From Pseudomonas mosselii (GTDB lineage: Bacteria; Pseudomonadota; Gammaproteobacteria; Pseudomonadales; Pseudomonadaceae), in contig NZ_CP081966.1 of the NCBI RefSeq assembly GCF_019823065.1, positions 62,001 through 126,000 of the forward strand: DNA of 64,000 nt. The letters run 5' to 3'. Positions 56,901-64,000 of the stretch are shown in pieces. The position numbers and the translations under genes were made by a program. Within the stretch, counting starts at the first letter, position 1, and every line of letters starts with the position of its first letter. The notes below the pieces were generated by a model, which worked only from the letters and a program-made list of their open reading frames with translations, searched no databases and was not told where the DNA came from.

Positions 56901-59900
56901 CTGGCCCTGCACCGCCTTGAGGTACTCGTCGGTGTAGAAGTAGGTGTCGTCCGCACCGGCCTTGCTGCCATACAGGCGCAGGGCCCAGTTGTTGAGGGTC
57001 ACCGGTTGGCCGTTGCTGGCGTCCTTGACCTCGAGGGTCCAGGTGCCGGCCGAGCGTTCGCCCCAGTCACGGGTGCTCATGAAGCTGTACTTGAAGGGCC
57101 CGGAGCGCGTGCTGCCCATGTCGGCGTCGCTGGCGCCGGCCATCCCCTGCGGCACCTTGCCGGTGCGGTCGAGCAGGATGCTGCGGGTGCCATCGGGCGA
57201 GACCAGGGTGACGGTCAGGTCGCCGAGGCGGCCGACGCTGGCGTCCAGGTCGATCTCCACGTGCTCGACGTTCAGCCCGGCGTCCATCTGCAGCGAGGTG
57301 CTCAGGCTGCCACCGCCGCTCAGGGTCTTGCCCAGGGCGCCGCTGCTGGCGCTGAACACGCTTTCGTCGGCACCGGTGCTGCGGGTCATCCAGCTTTCGG
57401 CCAGGCGTACGGCCGCGCGGGCGTCCACTTCGCCGAAGCCGTAGTCGTGGCTGGTGTGCATGCCGCCGCCGTTCCAGTTGCGCGCGCCGTTGTTGTCCCA
57501 GCGGGTGGCACTGTCGTTGACCCGGCGGGCCGACAGCGCAAGGATCTGCTGCACGTCGCGGTAGCCCAGGTTGGGGTTGGCTTCGAGCATCAGCGCGGCC
57601 ACGCCGGAGACGATCGGCGCGGCGAAGCTGGTGCCTTGCATGCTCGTGTAGTCGTTGCCGAAGGTCGAGCCGCGCTCGGTCTCCACCAGGCGGCTGGTGG
57701 ACAGCACGTTGCTGCCCGGGGCCGAGACCAGCAGGCTGGCGCCGGGGTTGGAGAACGGCGTCGAACCGATCTGCAGGGTCGACAGGTCGCCCTGGGCGTT
57801 GATCGCCCCGACCTCGATCGAGAAGCGGTTGTTGTTGGTCAGCGAGCCTTGGGCGCTGCCGCCGTGGGCGCGCTGGTTGCCGCCGGCGGTGACGATCACC
57901 GTGCCCAGGCCACCGCGACCGTTGTGCGCGGCATAGCGGGCGTTTGCCGCCAGGGCGCTGGCGGTGTCGATGGCGCCGTTCTGTAGGTTGCTGATGGCGA
58001 AGTCGTTCTGGAAGCCCCAGCTGTGGTTGGCGACGTCATAGTTGACCATGTTGCCCAGGCCAGTCAGGTCGTCGCCCTTGTTGGCCAGGTAGAAACCGCT
58101 GAGCTTGGCGTCATAGGCCACGCCCACGCCGCCCTGGTCGTTGCGCCCGGCCACCATCACCCCGGCGACCATGGTCGCGTGGTTGGAGGCCAGCTCTGGC
58201 AGCACGCCCTTGTCGCGCTGGGTCTTGAGCCAGGCCTGGTCGACGTTGGCGGCCAGGTCCGGGTGCTGGATGTCGAAGATTTCCGGCGCCGTGGCGAACT
58301 CGCCGCCCGGTTCGAACATGGCGATGCGCACGCCCTTGCCGGTGTAGTCCTGCCATACCGGCAGCACGTTGGTGTCGCTCAGGTACCACTGCTGCGCGGC
58401 CAGCGGGTCGTTTGGCATGCCGGCGTCGAGCAGGGTCACGCTGGCGCGCATCGGCGCGGTCTGGCCGCTGCCCAGGTCGACCACCGAGGCCGACTTGTTG
58501 CCCTGGGCATCGATGATGCCGTACTTGAAGCCCATCATGCCGGTGTAGCCGGCCAGCGGGGTGAACAGCACATCACCTTGGGCGGTGAGGCTGACCGAAC
58601 CGCCGGTGGCATCGCCGACGTTGTCGATGCGCAGGCCGCCCTTGCTGTCGAGCAGCAGGTCGTTAGCCAGCAGGCTGGAGGCGGCGATCAGGTGCGTGCG
58701 CTGGCGGTCGAAACGCTGGCCGTCCTTGTCCAGGCGCAGCACATCGGACACCGGCATGGCGTTGGGGTTGGACAGGTCGACGGCGGAAATATCGGCGAAG
58801 TTGAGCTTCTGGATATTGCGCAGTTGCACGGTACCGTCGCGACCGGTCACGTTGTCGGCTACCAGGTAGCCGTTGCTGGTATGGGTGATGCGGTACTCAC
58901 CGTACTTGCCGTGCAGGGTGACCAGGTTGGTGCCGCCACCGCCGTCGATCTGTGCGTTGCCGTGACCGACCTCGATCACATCGTCGGCCGCACCGCCGTG
59001 GATGACATCGTTGCCGCCACCGGCGTGGATGATGCTGCCGCCTGCGGACGCGTAGATCAGGTCGCCGTTGGGCCCTGCATAGATCACCGCCTTGCCACTG
59101 CCGCCGATGAGCGTGTTGTGGCCGCTACCGCCGACCAGTACATCGTTGCCGGCGCCGCCGATCAGGGTGGCACTGCCCTCCCCGCCCTTGATGAACACGC
59201 CGGCGCCACCGCCGCTGCGGATCACATCGTCGCCGCGACCGCCCTGGGCAATGGTCAGCCCGGCCTTGGCCATGTTCAGCTCTACGCCCTGGTCTCCAAC
59301 GATCAGCGCCGTGTCGCGGCCACCGTTGCCGTGGATGTTCTGTGGGTCGTCGCTGGCGCTGATGACAAAGACATCGTCGCCGGCACCACCGATGTAGGTA
59401 TTGCTGCCAGCACCGCCGACCAGCCAGCTGCCGCTGGCCGTAGCAGTGAGTTGGTCGTTGCCGCTGCCGCCATACAGGTTGTTCACCCCAAGGGTCGTAG
59501 CGTCCAGCTGTTCGCCCTGGTTGCTGGTGCTGCTGTAGGCGATGGTGGTGGCGCCGTCGCTGTTTGATACCACGCGGATGCCATCGCCCTGGCGGGTGGT
59601 GGTGCTGCTTACCGGGTCGCCCAGGAAGTCCACGGCCAGCGCTTCCCGGCTGGCGCCGCCGATCGTGAACGAACCCCGGGCCAGCACACGGCTGCCATCG
59701 CGGGTCTCGCCCGGCGTGCCAGCGGCGCGCACGTTGATCTGGGTGATGCCCAGTTCGGCCAGGGTCTTCAGCTCACCGCCGTCGACACGGGCGTCATGGC
59801 TGGCATCCACCCACACACGCAGCCGGTTCCAGATTGGGTCACGGGCATCGATGATGCCATCGCCGTTGCCATCCTCGCTGGCCAGCGCGGCGAAGCCATC

Positions 59901-61190
59901 CTTGAAACGGGCCTCGCCGGCCGCACCGTTCACGCCGGCCTTGCCCTTGTAGTACTCGGAGAACATCTGGCTGACGTCCTTGACCTGGCCGCTGCCATCG
60001 TCGATCACCAGCATGCCGGTCTTGCGGTCGGCCCAGGCGCTGCGCTTGAGCGTGCCGCTGTGGTCGGTGTCGAACAGCACGGCGTCGCTCAGGTCGGTCA
60101 TGCGCACGCCTTCGCCGCCCAGGTCGAGCAGCAGTGGGTCGACGTAGGTGTTGCGGGTGGTCATGGCCGACAGGCCGTTGAGGGTCACCGCGTTGCGCAC
60201 GCTGAAATCGAAACCGCTGGTGCTCGGCTGGTCGAGGTAGAACTTCGACAGGTGGCTGTTGGGGCGGGCGTTCGGGTCCAGTTGCATTTCGCCAGGGCGG
60301 ATGCCGCCCGAGGTCAGGCTGGCCATCTGCGTGGAGGCGAAGTCGGTCTTGTTGAGAATACCGCCGAGGGCGAACACGTTGTGGGTCGCGGCGTTCTGCA
60401 CATAGCCGTTGCTCACGTCCTGGCGTGCCTGGTCTTCGCCCTGGATGTGCTGCTGTGGCTTGGGCGAGGCGTCGATGTGGATCTGGATCGACTGGTTGGT
60501 ATCGGGCTGGACGGGAGTGTCGTCACCGGCACCGAACCACTGGAACATCTTGTAGGTGTTGTCCGCAGCGAAGCGCCTTAGCTCATTGGCATATTTCCAT
60601 GCGGGAAGCATGTCCAATTCGGTGAAGCTGGAAATGTACCGACTGACCCCGGCGAGGTTCTGCATGACAGCGAGCCTGAGGTGCTTTGCGTAGGTTTCGC
60701 CTTGGCCCGGGATGGTCGAAACCTCGCGGTTGAGACCTCCCAGCAGAGGGGGGAAGGTATCGGCGATGGTGCCAGGCCATTGCCATGATTCGAGGCCAAA
60801 CGCATCGACAGTCATATCCCGATCATCCTTCATGATGTCGTTGATCGGGGGGAAACCACCATTTTTTATGATACTGTCCGCAATATTCCAGGCGAGCTTA
60901 TCGGAGCCTTTTTGAAATTCAGTGTCGGAAAGAGGTTTACCTTTACTTGCCGCCGCGAACTGCATTGACCCGCGGACCATCTGGTTTGGAAACTGACCAT
61001 CATTCGAGTTGACGCTGATAGCTACATTCAACCACGTCTGAGCAGTAGTCAAATCGTCTAGCGCTTGAGCATCGTGAGTGATAGTTTTTTGCGCAGTCAC
61101 GACCTCGAGCATATAGCGATACATGTCGGGGTAGCGTTTGCTATCGCGCAGGCGTGTGAGTTCTGACAGCTGCTCAGCTGTCATGTTCAT
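53946..61190 (-). CDS. Giant secreted RTX protein with subtilase (S8) and P domains, 2414 aa
   Basis: No signal peptide, as expected for type I secretion. In order: an AT-rich N-terminal module (1 to about 215); an FrpC-like RTX segment (NTYVDPLLLDLGGEGVRM, EF-like DGNGDGIIDARDPIWN); RTX nonapeptides such as GGSGND and GGAGDD (about 560-790). The subtilase domain (about 940-1250) has His1004 in NHATMVAG, Asn1105 in TAGGNQ and Ser1188 in GTSFAAP. At the usual Asp place it reads IAMFEPGG (Glu960). A P domain (about 1290-1430), more RTX, then IPD-rich linkers with a duplicated SI(L/V)EEARRRH unit (about 1760-1975) follow. A cadherin-like Ig domain, 34-residue repeats (about 2140-2290) and a C-terminal secretion region complete it. 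Exporter genes are upstream on the same strand. ATG 61184 is an alternative start. Confidence 0.85.
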   Translation of the reverse strand: MNMTAEQLSELTRLRDSKRYPDMYRYMLEVVTAQKTITHDAQALDDLTTAQTWLNVAISVNSNDGQFPNQMVRGSMQFAAASKGKPLSDTEFQKGSDKLAWNIADSIIKNGGFPPINDIMKDDRDMTVDAFGLESWQWPGTIADTFPPLLGGLNREVSTIPGQGETYAKHLRLAVMQNLAGVSRYISSFTELDMLPAWKYANELRRFAADNTYKMFQWFGAGDDTPVQPDTNQSIQIHIDASPKPQQHIQGEDQARQDVSNGYVQNAATHNVFALGGILNKTDFASTQMASLTSGGIRPGEMQLDPNARPNSHLSKFYLDQPSTSGFDFSVRNAVTLNGLSAMTTRNTYVDPLLLDLGGEGVRMTDLSDAVLFDTDHSGTLKRSAWADRKTGMLVIDDGSGQVKDVSQMFSEYYKGKAGVNGAAGEARFKDGFAALASEDGNGDGIIDARDPIWNRLRVWVDASHDARVDGGELKTLAELGITQINVRAAGTPGETRDGSRVLARGSFTIGGASREALAVDFLGDPVSSTTTRQGDGIRVVSNSDGATTIAYSSTSNQGEQLDATTLGVNNLYGGSGNDQLTATASGSWLVGGAGSNTYIGGAGDDVFVISASDDPQNIHGNGGRDTALIVGDQGVELNMAKAGLTIAQGGRGDDVIRSGGGAGVFIKGGEGSATLIGGAGNDVLVGGSGHNTLIGGSGKAVIYAGPNGDLIYASAGGSIIHAGGGNDVIHGGAADDVIEVGHGNAQIDGGGGTNLVTLHGKYGEYRITHTSNGYLVADNVTGRDGTVQLRNIQKLNFADISAVDLSNPNAMPVSDVLRLDKDGQRFDRQRTHLIAASSLLANDLLLDSKGGLRIDNVGDATGGSVSLTAQGDVLFTPLAGYTGMMGFKYGIIDAQGNKSASVVDLGSGQTAPMRASVTLLDAGMPNDPLAAQQWYLSDTNVLPVWQDYTGKGVRIAMFEPGGEFATAPEIFDIQHPDLAANVDQAWLKTQRDKGVLPELASNHATMVAGVMVAGRNDQGGVGVAYDAKLSGFYLANKGDDLTGLGNMVNYDVANHSWGFQNDFAISNLQNGAIDTASALAANARYAAHNGRGGLGTVIVTAGGNQRAHGGSAQGSLTNNNRFSIEVGAINAQGDLSTLQIGSTPFSNPGASLLVSAPGSNVLSTSRLVETERGSTFGNDYTSMQGTSFAAPIVSGVAALMLEANPNLGYRDVQQILALSARRVNDSATRWDNNGARNWNGGGMHTSHDYGFGEVDARAAVRLAESWMTRSTGADESVFSASSGALGKTLSGGGSLSTSLQMDAGLNVEHVEIDLDASVGRLGDLTVTLVSPDGTRSILLDRTGKVPQGMAGASDADMGSTRSGPFKYSFMSTRDWGERSAGTWTLEVKDASNGQPVTLNNWALRLYGSKAGADDTYFYTDEYLKAVQGQASRGVLDDAGNGTAGGRNTLNAAAVSGDVQVNLATGVASIGGAALTLRNPNGVHNLISGDGNDTLVAGNADALLDGGRGNNSLTGGNGKDFFVVHRREGGQDTVHRFEAAKGEVIDLVGFTGKTFADLTLQQQGADVRVDLGNGQHILLSGQSLGNISAANFQFQDRFVAPANYVDSSRPNVDTGTVAGTVVLSGGGEGVSFSSGADGQLIAALAGKVYSHDSATSDRFIISHQLNASDYHNALRGFRHGIDKIDLSQVGVTRFEELSIVQKNRGTINGLSQIHGVELSTNVLRGANQPVNLAYLDAIEVAQLDAGDFIFASAHLPVETGQPPLPPTRLPGIDLSLPDRVKPIEIPDRLTPIVERPDIKIPDVRVPDFSIPDHRIPDLNDLLNRGTDDWRKRFDDHPGVPTRPVEIPDIRPSPIEIPEIRIPDRPTVDLRPSTDINSILEEARRRHEQIMEESNRRTDELLKPTGPVEIPDFRPTLIEIADRPAVDLHTSTDVDSIVEEARRRHKQIMEEVHNDRFEHKPVTLPDINASDYLKHPTSSDATPASKPQASTSPAQAYQLIVAGQAWSAGSLSGLFGMALKDQAPVYQVSLADGSPLPAWMSFDSAQASLAGIPEAGLAGTFDIKVNAGSQTSAVLHLMVQPTVMTVPMFSSVTLADDQYAVNLSNSFTKVTASGGRHLALLGSGAKATLLGRDDQQVFATGSRAEVTLGDGNNTVKGGVGTLVAGHGDNLIETTGSSTNLTLGNGHNTIKGSLDKLVAGNGDNFIETTGSSADVTLGDGRNTINGRLDKLVAGNGDNHVESSGSFAEITLGNGGNSIKGEFRKLVVGDGDNRIETSSSFTKIKLGKGHNNVVVEGSMADVEVGEGHTEVAFRGSMSTLNFGKPVLPEQLWFQHQGDDLLISRIGSAQQVTLHDWYASSPARVRDIVAGNGQHLSDRNVEQLVQAMAAFAPPGAAATSFDAAQAQALQPVLAANWR
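54330..54770 (-). repeat. Tandem 102-bp repeats coding 34-residue units
   Basis: About four units of the type LTLGNGHNTIKG-LDKLVAGN and DN-IETTGSSA within the RTX gene. Each unit is two 17-residue halves ending in GDG(N/R) or GNGDN turns, so a beta-helix is likely. The units differ at the DNA level and are not CRISPR-like. Confidence 0.8.
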
Positions 61191-61300
61191 CCTTTAACCT
61201 TAATTTGAGTGCGTACGAGAGGATTCTCGCAGATGAGTGAGTTTGCGCTGGCGCGCTCCCTGATCGGCGAAAAGAAGCCTAATCATGTTATGTGTGTTTT

Positions 61301-61861
61301 CTACTCCTGGGTTTTGATGAAAACTCTGTTCAGAAGCTTGAGCACCGCATCGTCCATTTGTTTAAAGTTTTTTATGTTTCGACTGTATTGATAGTTCACG
61401 TCGAGCCCCTTGTAAGTCCTATGGGCTACCCAGGTCTCCACGATGGCTGTCACGTAAAATTTTTCACCGTCGGACCCTGTCAAAAGATAGGTGGCATCGT
61501 CATCGCTGCCATATATCGTAATGCCAGGTTCCTCGCGTGTTGGCTTAAGTGTTGCGAACGCGGCCATCAAATTGAAATATGGACCGGCCTCACGAATGCG
61601 GACTCTGATCTTTCGGTTACGCGGGGTTTGCTCAACGACTTCGCCCGTTGGGAAGTCCAATGTCATAAAAATTTGTGGCGATCCCATTCGTTCGAGTGTC
61701 CTGCACTCTTGATCACTCAGCTCAAGGTGCGCCAGGCGGGACGGCGCAGGACCCACGTTTGGCCTGCAGTCGGCGATAACAGTAAGGGGTAGACAAGCCG
61801 CCAGCAAAAAACAAACTGGATTTAGAATGCTGGGGCGGCGGTATGACTTGAGCCTAATCAT
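61301..61861 (-). CDS. Exported protein of unknown function, paralogue 1
   Basis: 186 residues. A signal peptide (about residues 13-31, ILNPVCFLLAACLPLTVIA) is followed by HLELSDQECRTLERMGSPQI, TLDFPTGEVVEQTPRNRKIRVRI, ATYLLTGSDGEKFYV and GLDVNYQYSRNIKNFKQMDDAV. It matches the next gene over its whole length (LS-EC-R, Y/FP-GKV, YLL-GSD, YQY-R---NF---D). It overlaps that gene by 4 bp and lies 110 bp before the RTX gene. It is AT-rich. I recognise no family. The position between exporter and secreted protein fits a periplasmic inhibitor or immunity protein, by analogy with AprI beside AprA; this is inference. Confidence 0.75.
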   Translation of the reverse strand: MIRLKSYRRPSILNPVCFLLAACLPLTVIADCRPNVGPAPSRLAHLELSDQECRTLERMGSPQIFMTLDFPTGEVVEQTPRNRKIRVRIREAGPYFNLMAAFATLKPTREEPGITIYGSDDDATYLLTGSDGEKFYVTAIVETWVAHRTYKGLDVNYQYSRNIKNFKQMDDAVLKLLNRVFIKTQE

Positions 61862-62388
61862 TGTTCACCCTGGCGCCCGAGCATGTGCTCGAGCGCAGCC
61901 ATTATGAGATTGTCAATTGTTGCAAAGTTCGTGAGTCGGCGGTCGTATTGATACTGGATCAACACCCCGCTATACATGCGCTTCGCAAGCCACGTATAGC
62001 CGCGTTCTTTGATAACAATGCGCGCGCTATCACTACCCCTGAGCAGATAAAATTCTTCGCTCGAGTCTTTATAGACATCCAGGTCGCCGATGCTTCGGAT
62101 GTAAGAGGCCCCGTCAAGCATGCGATCTAACCGATGCGTCGAGTCGACATGGTATAGAAGGAGGTGAATGGTCTCCCCCCGCCATGCCGAGTCAACGACT
62201 TTACCTTCCGGATAGCTGAGGCGCATCGGGATGATGGGCCCATCAATATACGAGATCGTACGGCATTCAGCCTCTGACAGATTCAACTCGTAGACGGCGT
62301 TGTTACGAGTGTCACGAAACGTACAGGCGATGCTGGCACTGGAAAACAGATACAAGAAAACTATTGGGATTAATCGAGCCGGCGTCAT
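61858..62388 (-). CDS. Exported protein of unknown function, paralogue 2
   Basis: 176 residues. A signal peptide (MTPARLIPIVFLYLFSSASIA) is followed by CTFRDTRNNAVYELNLSEAE, PMRLSYPEGKVVDSAWRGE, EEFYLLRGSDSARIV and GVLIQYQYDRRLTNFATID. It is a diverged homologue of the 61301-61861 product and overlaps it by 4 bp, so the two are translationally coupled. The first mature residue after the signal is Cys, but SSASIAC is not a clear lipobox. It lies 90 bp after the hlyD-type gene in the same probable operon. Function unknown; see the paralogue. Confidence 0.75.
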   Translation of the reverse strand: MTPARLIPIVFLYLFSSASIACTFRDTRNNAVYELNLSEAECRTISYIDGPIIPMRLSYPEGKVVDSAWRGETIHLLLYHVDSTHRLDRMLDGASYIRSIGDLDVYKDSSEEFYLLRGSDSARIVIKERGYTWLAKRMYSGVLIQYQYDRRLTNFATIDNLIMAALEHMLGRQGEQ

Positions 62389-62478
62389 TGGAGTGATTCC
62401 TGGGTTGCCATATTCGGCGTACTTGGATGTTTAATGGATGTGCTCGAATTCTGGATAAGCCAGCCCAGGTCTCAAGCG

Positions 62479-63894
62479 TTATCGTTCCCGCAAACTTTCT
62501 TGCGCATGCTGTTGCAACGGACTCAGGAAGTAATCGATCACCGTCCGCTGATCGGTCTTGATCTCGGCGCTCACCGCCATGCCCGGCGTCAGCGCCACGG
62601 CCTGGCCGTTGACCTGCAGGTGGTCGCTGGCCAGGCGGATGCGGCTGCTGTACACCAACCCGCGGCGTTCGTCCTCGATGGCGTCGCGTGACACGCTCAG
62701 CACTTCGCCCTGTACCGTGCCGTAGCGGGTGTAGGTGAAGGTCTCGACCTTGACCGTGACTGCCTGCCCGACCTGGACGAAGCCGACGTCCTTGTTCTCC
62801 AGCAGTGCCTCGACCTCCACCGGCTGGTCACCGGGCACGATGACCATCAACGCCTGGGCCGGGGTGACCACGCCGCCGACGGTGTGCACCGCCAGCTGCT
62901 GGACGGTGCCGTCGACCGGGGCCAGCAGCTGGGTGCGGGCTTCCTGGTAGCGCGCCTTGGCCAGTTCCTGGCGCAGGCTGGCGACCTTCTGCCCGGCGGT
63001 CTGCTGCAGGTCGAGCAGGCTGCGCCGGGCCTGGGCCACCACGCCCTCGCGGCGGCGGCGGGCCTCGGACTGCGCGGCGGTCGACTGCAGCACGCTGGCT
63101 TGCTGCACCTGCAGCTGGCGCTCCAGGTCGAGGCGGGCCTGTTCCTTGTCGAGGTATTCGTGGCGGGCCACGTACTGCTGCTCCAGCAGGTTCTGGTAGT
63201 CCCGGGCCAGCTGCGTGGCGATCGGCAGGGTCTTGCGCAGGCTCGCCACCTGCACCTGTGCGGCCTGGATCTCGGCGCCGCGCTGCTGGATCTCGGCATC
63301 GACCTGGTCGAGGTTGTTGCGGTATTCCTGGTACTGCCCCTGCAGCCAGCGTTCGGCATCCTGCACCTGTTGCGCGTCGGCGTGCTCGATGTCGCCTTGC
63401 AACCCCTGCGGTGGCTGGCCGCTGGCGATGGCCTGGAGCATCGCGCTGCTGCGCGCCACGTCGATGCGCGCGGCCAGCAGTTCGCTTTCGCTGCGACGCA
63501 CATCGGCGTCGGCGGTGGTCGGGTCGAGTTCGAGCAGCAACTCGCCAGCCTTCACGCGCTGGCCATCGCTGACGTGGATGGCCTTGACCACCGCGGTCTC
63601 GCTGGGCTGGACCAGCTTGGTGCGCCCGCTCGGCACCACCTTGCCCGAGGCCACCGCGACCACGTCGATATGACCGAGGCAGGCCCACAGCAGGGCCAGG
63701 GCGGCAAAGCCCATGATGCTCCAGACGAACACCCGCGGCGCCGGGTGCGGTGGACGCTCTTGCAGGGCCAGGGCGGCGGGCAGGAACTCGATTTCGTGGG
63801 CGGCGCGCAGGGGCGCGTCGAGCGCCTTGCGTTGGCGCCAGGCGTGCTGCCAGGCCTCGCGGTAGCGCTGCCAGAGGCTGGAATAGGCGGACAT
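62479..63894 (-). CDS. HlyD-family type I secretion adaptor
   Basis: 471 residues. The N-terminal cytoplasmic part (LWQRYREAWQHAWRQRKALDAPL) is followed by one membrane helix (VFVWSIMGFAALALLWACLG), then the lipoyl half VVPSGRTKLVQPSETAVVKAI. A long coiled coil (about residues 150-300, rich in EIQ, LEQQ and ARLDLERQLQ) and the closing barrel TVKVETFTYTRYGTVQGEVL complete it. It bridges the ABC exporter to an outer-membrane TolC-like channel. It starts 31 bp after the ABC gene stop and is followed by the two exported-protein genes and the RTX gene, its likely substrate. Confidence 0.93.
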   Translation of the reverse strand: MSAYSSLWQRYREAWQHAWRQRKALDAPLRAAHEIEFLPAALALQERPPHPAPRVFVWSIMGFAALALLWACLGHIDVVAVASGKVVPSGRTKLVQPSETAVVKAIHVSDGQRVKAGELLLELDPTTADADVRRSESELLAARIDVARSSAMLQAIASGQPPQGLQGDIEHADAQQVQDAERWLQGQYQEYRNNLDQVDAEIQQRGAEIQAAQVQVASLRKTLPIATQLARDYQNLLEQQYVARHEYLDKEQARLDLERQLQVQQASVLQSTAAQSEARRRREGVVAQARRSLLDLQQTAGQKVASLRQELAKARYQEARTQLLAPVDGTVQQLAVHTVGGVVTPAQALMVIVPGDQPVEVEALLENKDVGFVQVGQAVTVKVETFTYTRYGTVQGEVLSVSRDAIEDERRGLVYSSRIRLASDHLQVNGQAVALTPGMAVSAEIKTDQRTVIDYFLSPLQQHAQESLRER

Positions 63895-63925
63895 GGCCTC
63901 TCCTTGGTATGAGGTGGTGAGAGGA

Positions 63926-64000
63926 TCAGCCCTGTTGCAGGCGGTGCAGCCTGGCGTAGTGCCCGGCCTGGTGCGCGAGCAGTTCGGCGTGGCTGCCTTG
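63926..64000 (-). CDS. Type I secretion ABC exporter, C-terminal end (cut by window edge)
   Basis: Only the last 24 codons are visible: QGSHAELLAHQAGHYARLHRL then QQG and TGA at 63926-63928. The GSHAELL segment is the usual H-loop-to-end region of ABC transporters. Its position directly before hlyD identifies it as the exporter ATPase/permease of the operon. Full domain content cannot be seen. Confidence 0.8.
   Translation of the reverse strand, partial: QGSHAELLAHQAGHYARLHRLQQG

Noticed and set aside
55269..57986. A 905-codon open frame on the plus strand across the RTX gene
   Set aside because: Antisense to well-supported domains (subtilase, P domain). The sequence is a biased shadow frame.

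Overview
This window is chromosomal DNA from a Pseudomonas of the P. putida type. The evidence is high GC, the gene order (czcCB-oprD-czcR, the sulfide-oxidation cluster, glyQS-tag, trkA-rsmB-fmt-def, dprA-tsaC-qor-hemF-aroE, betC, trpBA/trpI), and two families of REP-type inverted repeats between genes. In Pseudomonas this gene order lies near the replication origin. In agreement, exact DnaA boxes (TTATCCACA) are strongly over-represented from about 15.5 to 41.4 kb. No tRNA, rRNA or CRISPR array was found.

Layout. 0-4.5 kb: heavy-metal efflux (czcB start, czcC), an OprD-type porin and a CzcR-type regulator, with a shared motif in front of each promoter. 4.6-8.3 kb: an AT-richer, strain-variable stretch with four unknown genes and degraded sequence. 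8.4-13.8 kb: a sigma-54 activator divergent from a persulfide dioxygenase / sulfide:quinone oxidoreductase / TauE-type exporter operon, with enhancer-like repeats and a candidate -24/-12 promoter, then a LysR regulator. 14-17.4 kb: GMC oxidoreductase and MHS-family transporter. 17.6-33.8 kb: housekeeping genes (acyltransferases, gmhB, glyS, glyQ, tag, trkA, rsmB, fmt, def, dprA, tsaC, qor, hemF, aroE). A truncated gene with an intact, possibly switch-like RNA leader lies beside qor. 33.8-35.2 kb: a complete IS256-family element with 8-bp target duplications. 35.2-40.4 kb: choline-O-sulfate use (SulP transporter, choline-binding protein, choline sulfatase, LysR). 40.5-53.9 kb: trpBA/trpI and many small genes (dodecin, OsmC, DUF1161 pair, lipoprotein pair, oligopeptidase A, a LexA-box-preceded radical SAM gene).

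53.9-64 kb: a type I secretion operon read on the minus strand. Its order is ABC exporter (partial), HlyD adaptor, two homologous exported proteins of unknown function, and a 2414-residue RTX protein with a subtilase domain, a P domain, repetitive IPD linkers and a 34-residue-repeat C-terminus. The two exported proteins and the N-terminal part of the RTX protein are AT-rich compared with the rest. This suggests a swapped-in module in which the small proteins may be inhibitors of, or immunity to, the secreted protein. It is the best candidate here for an undescribed system.
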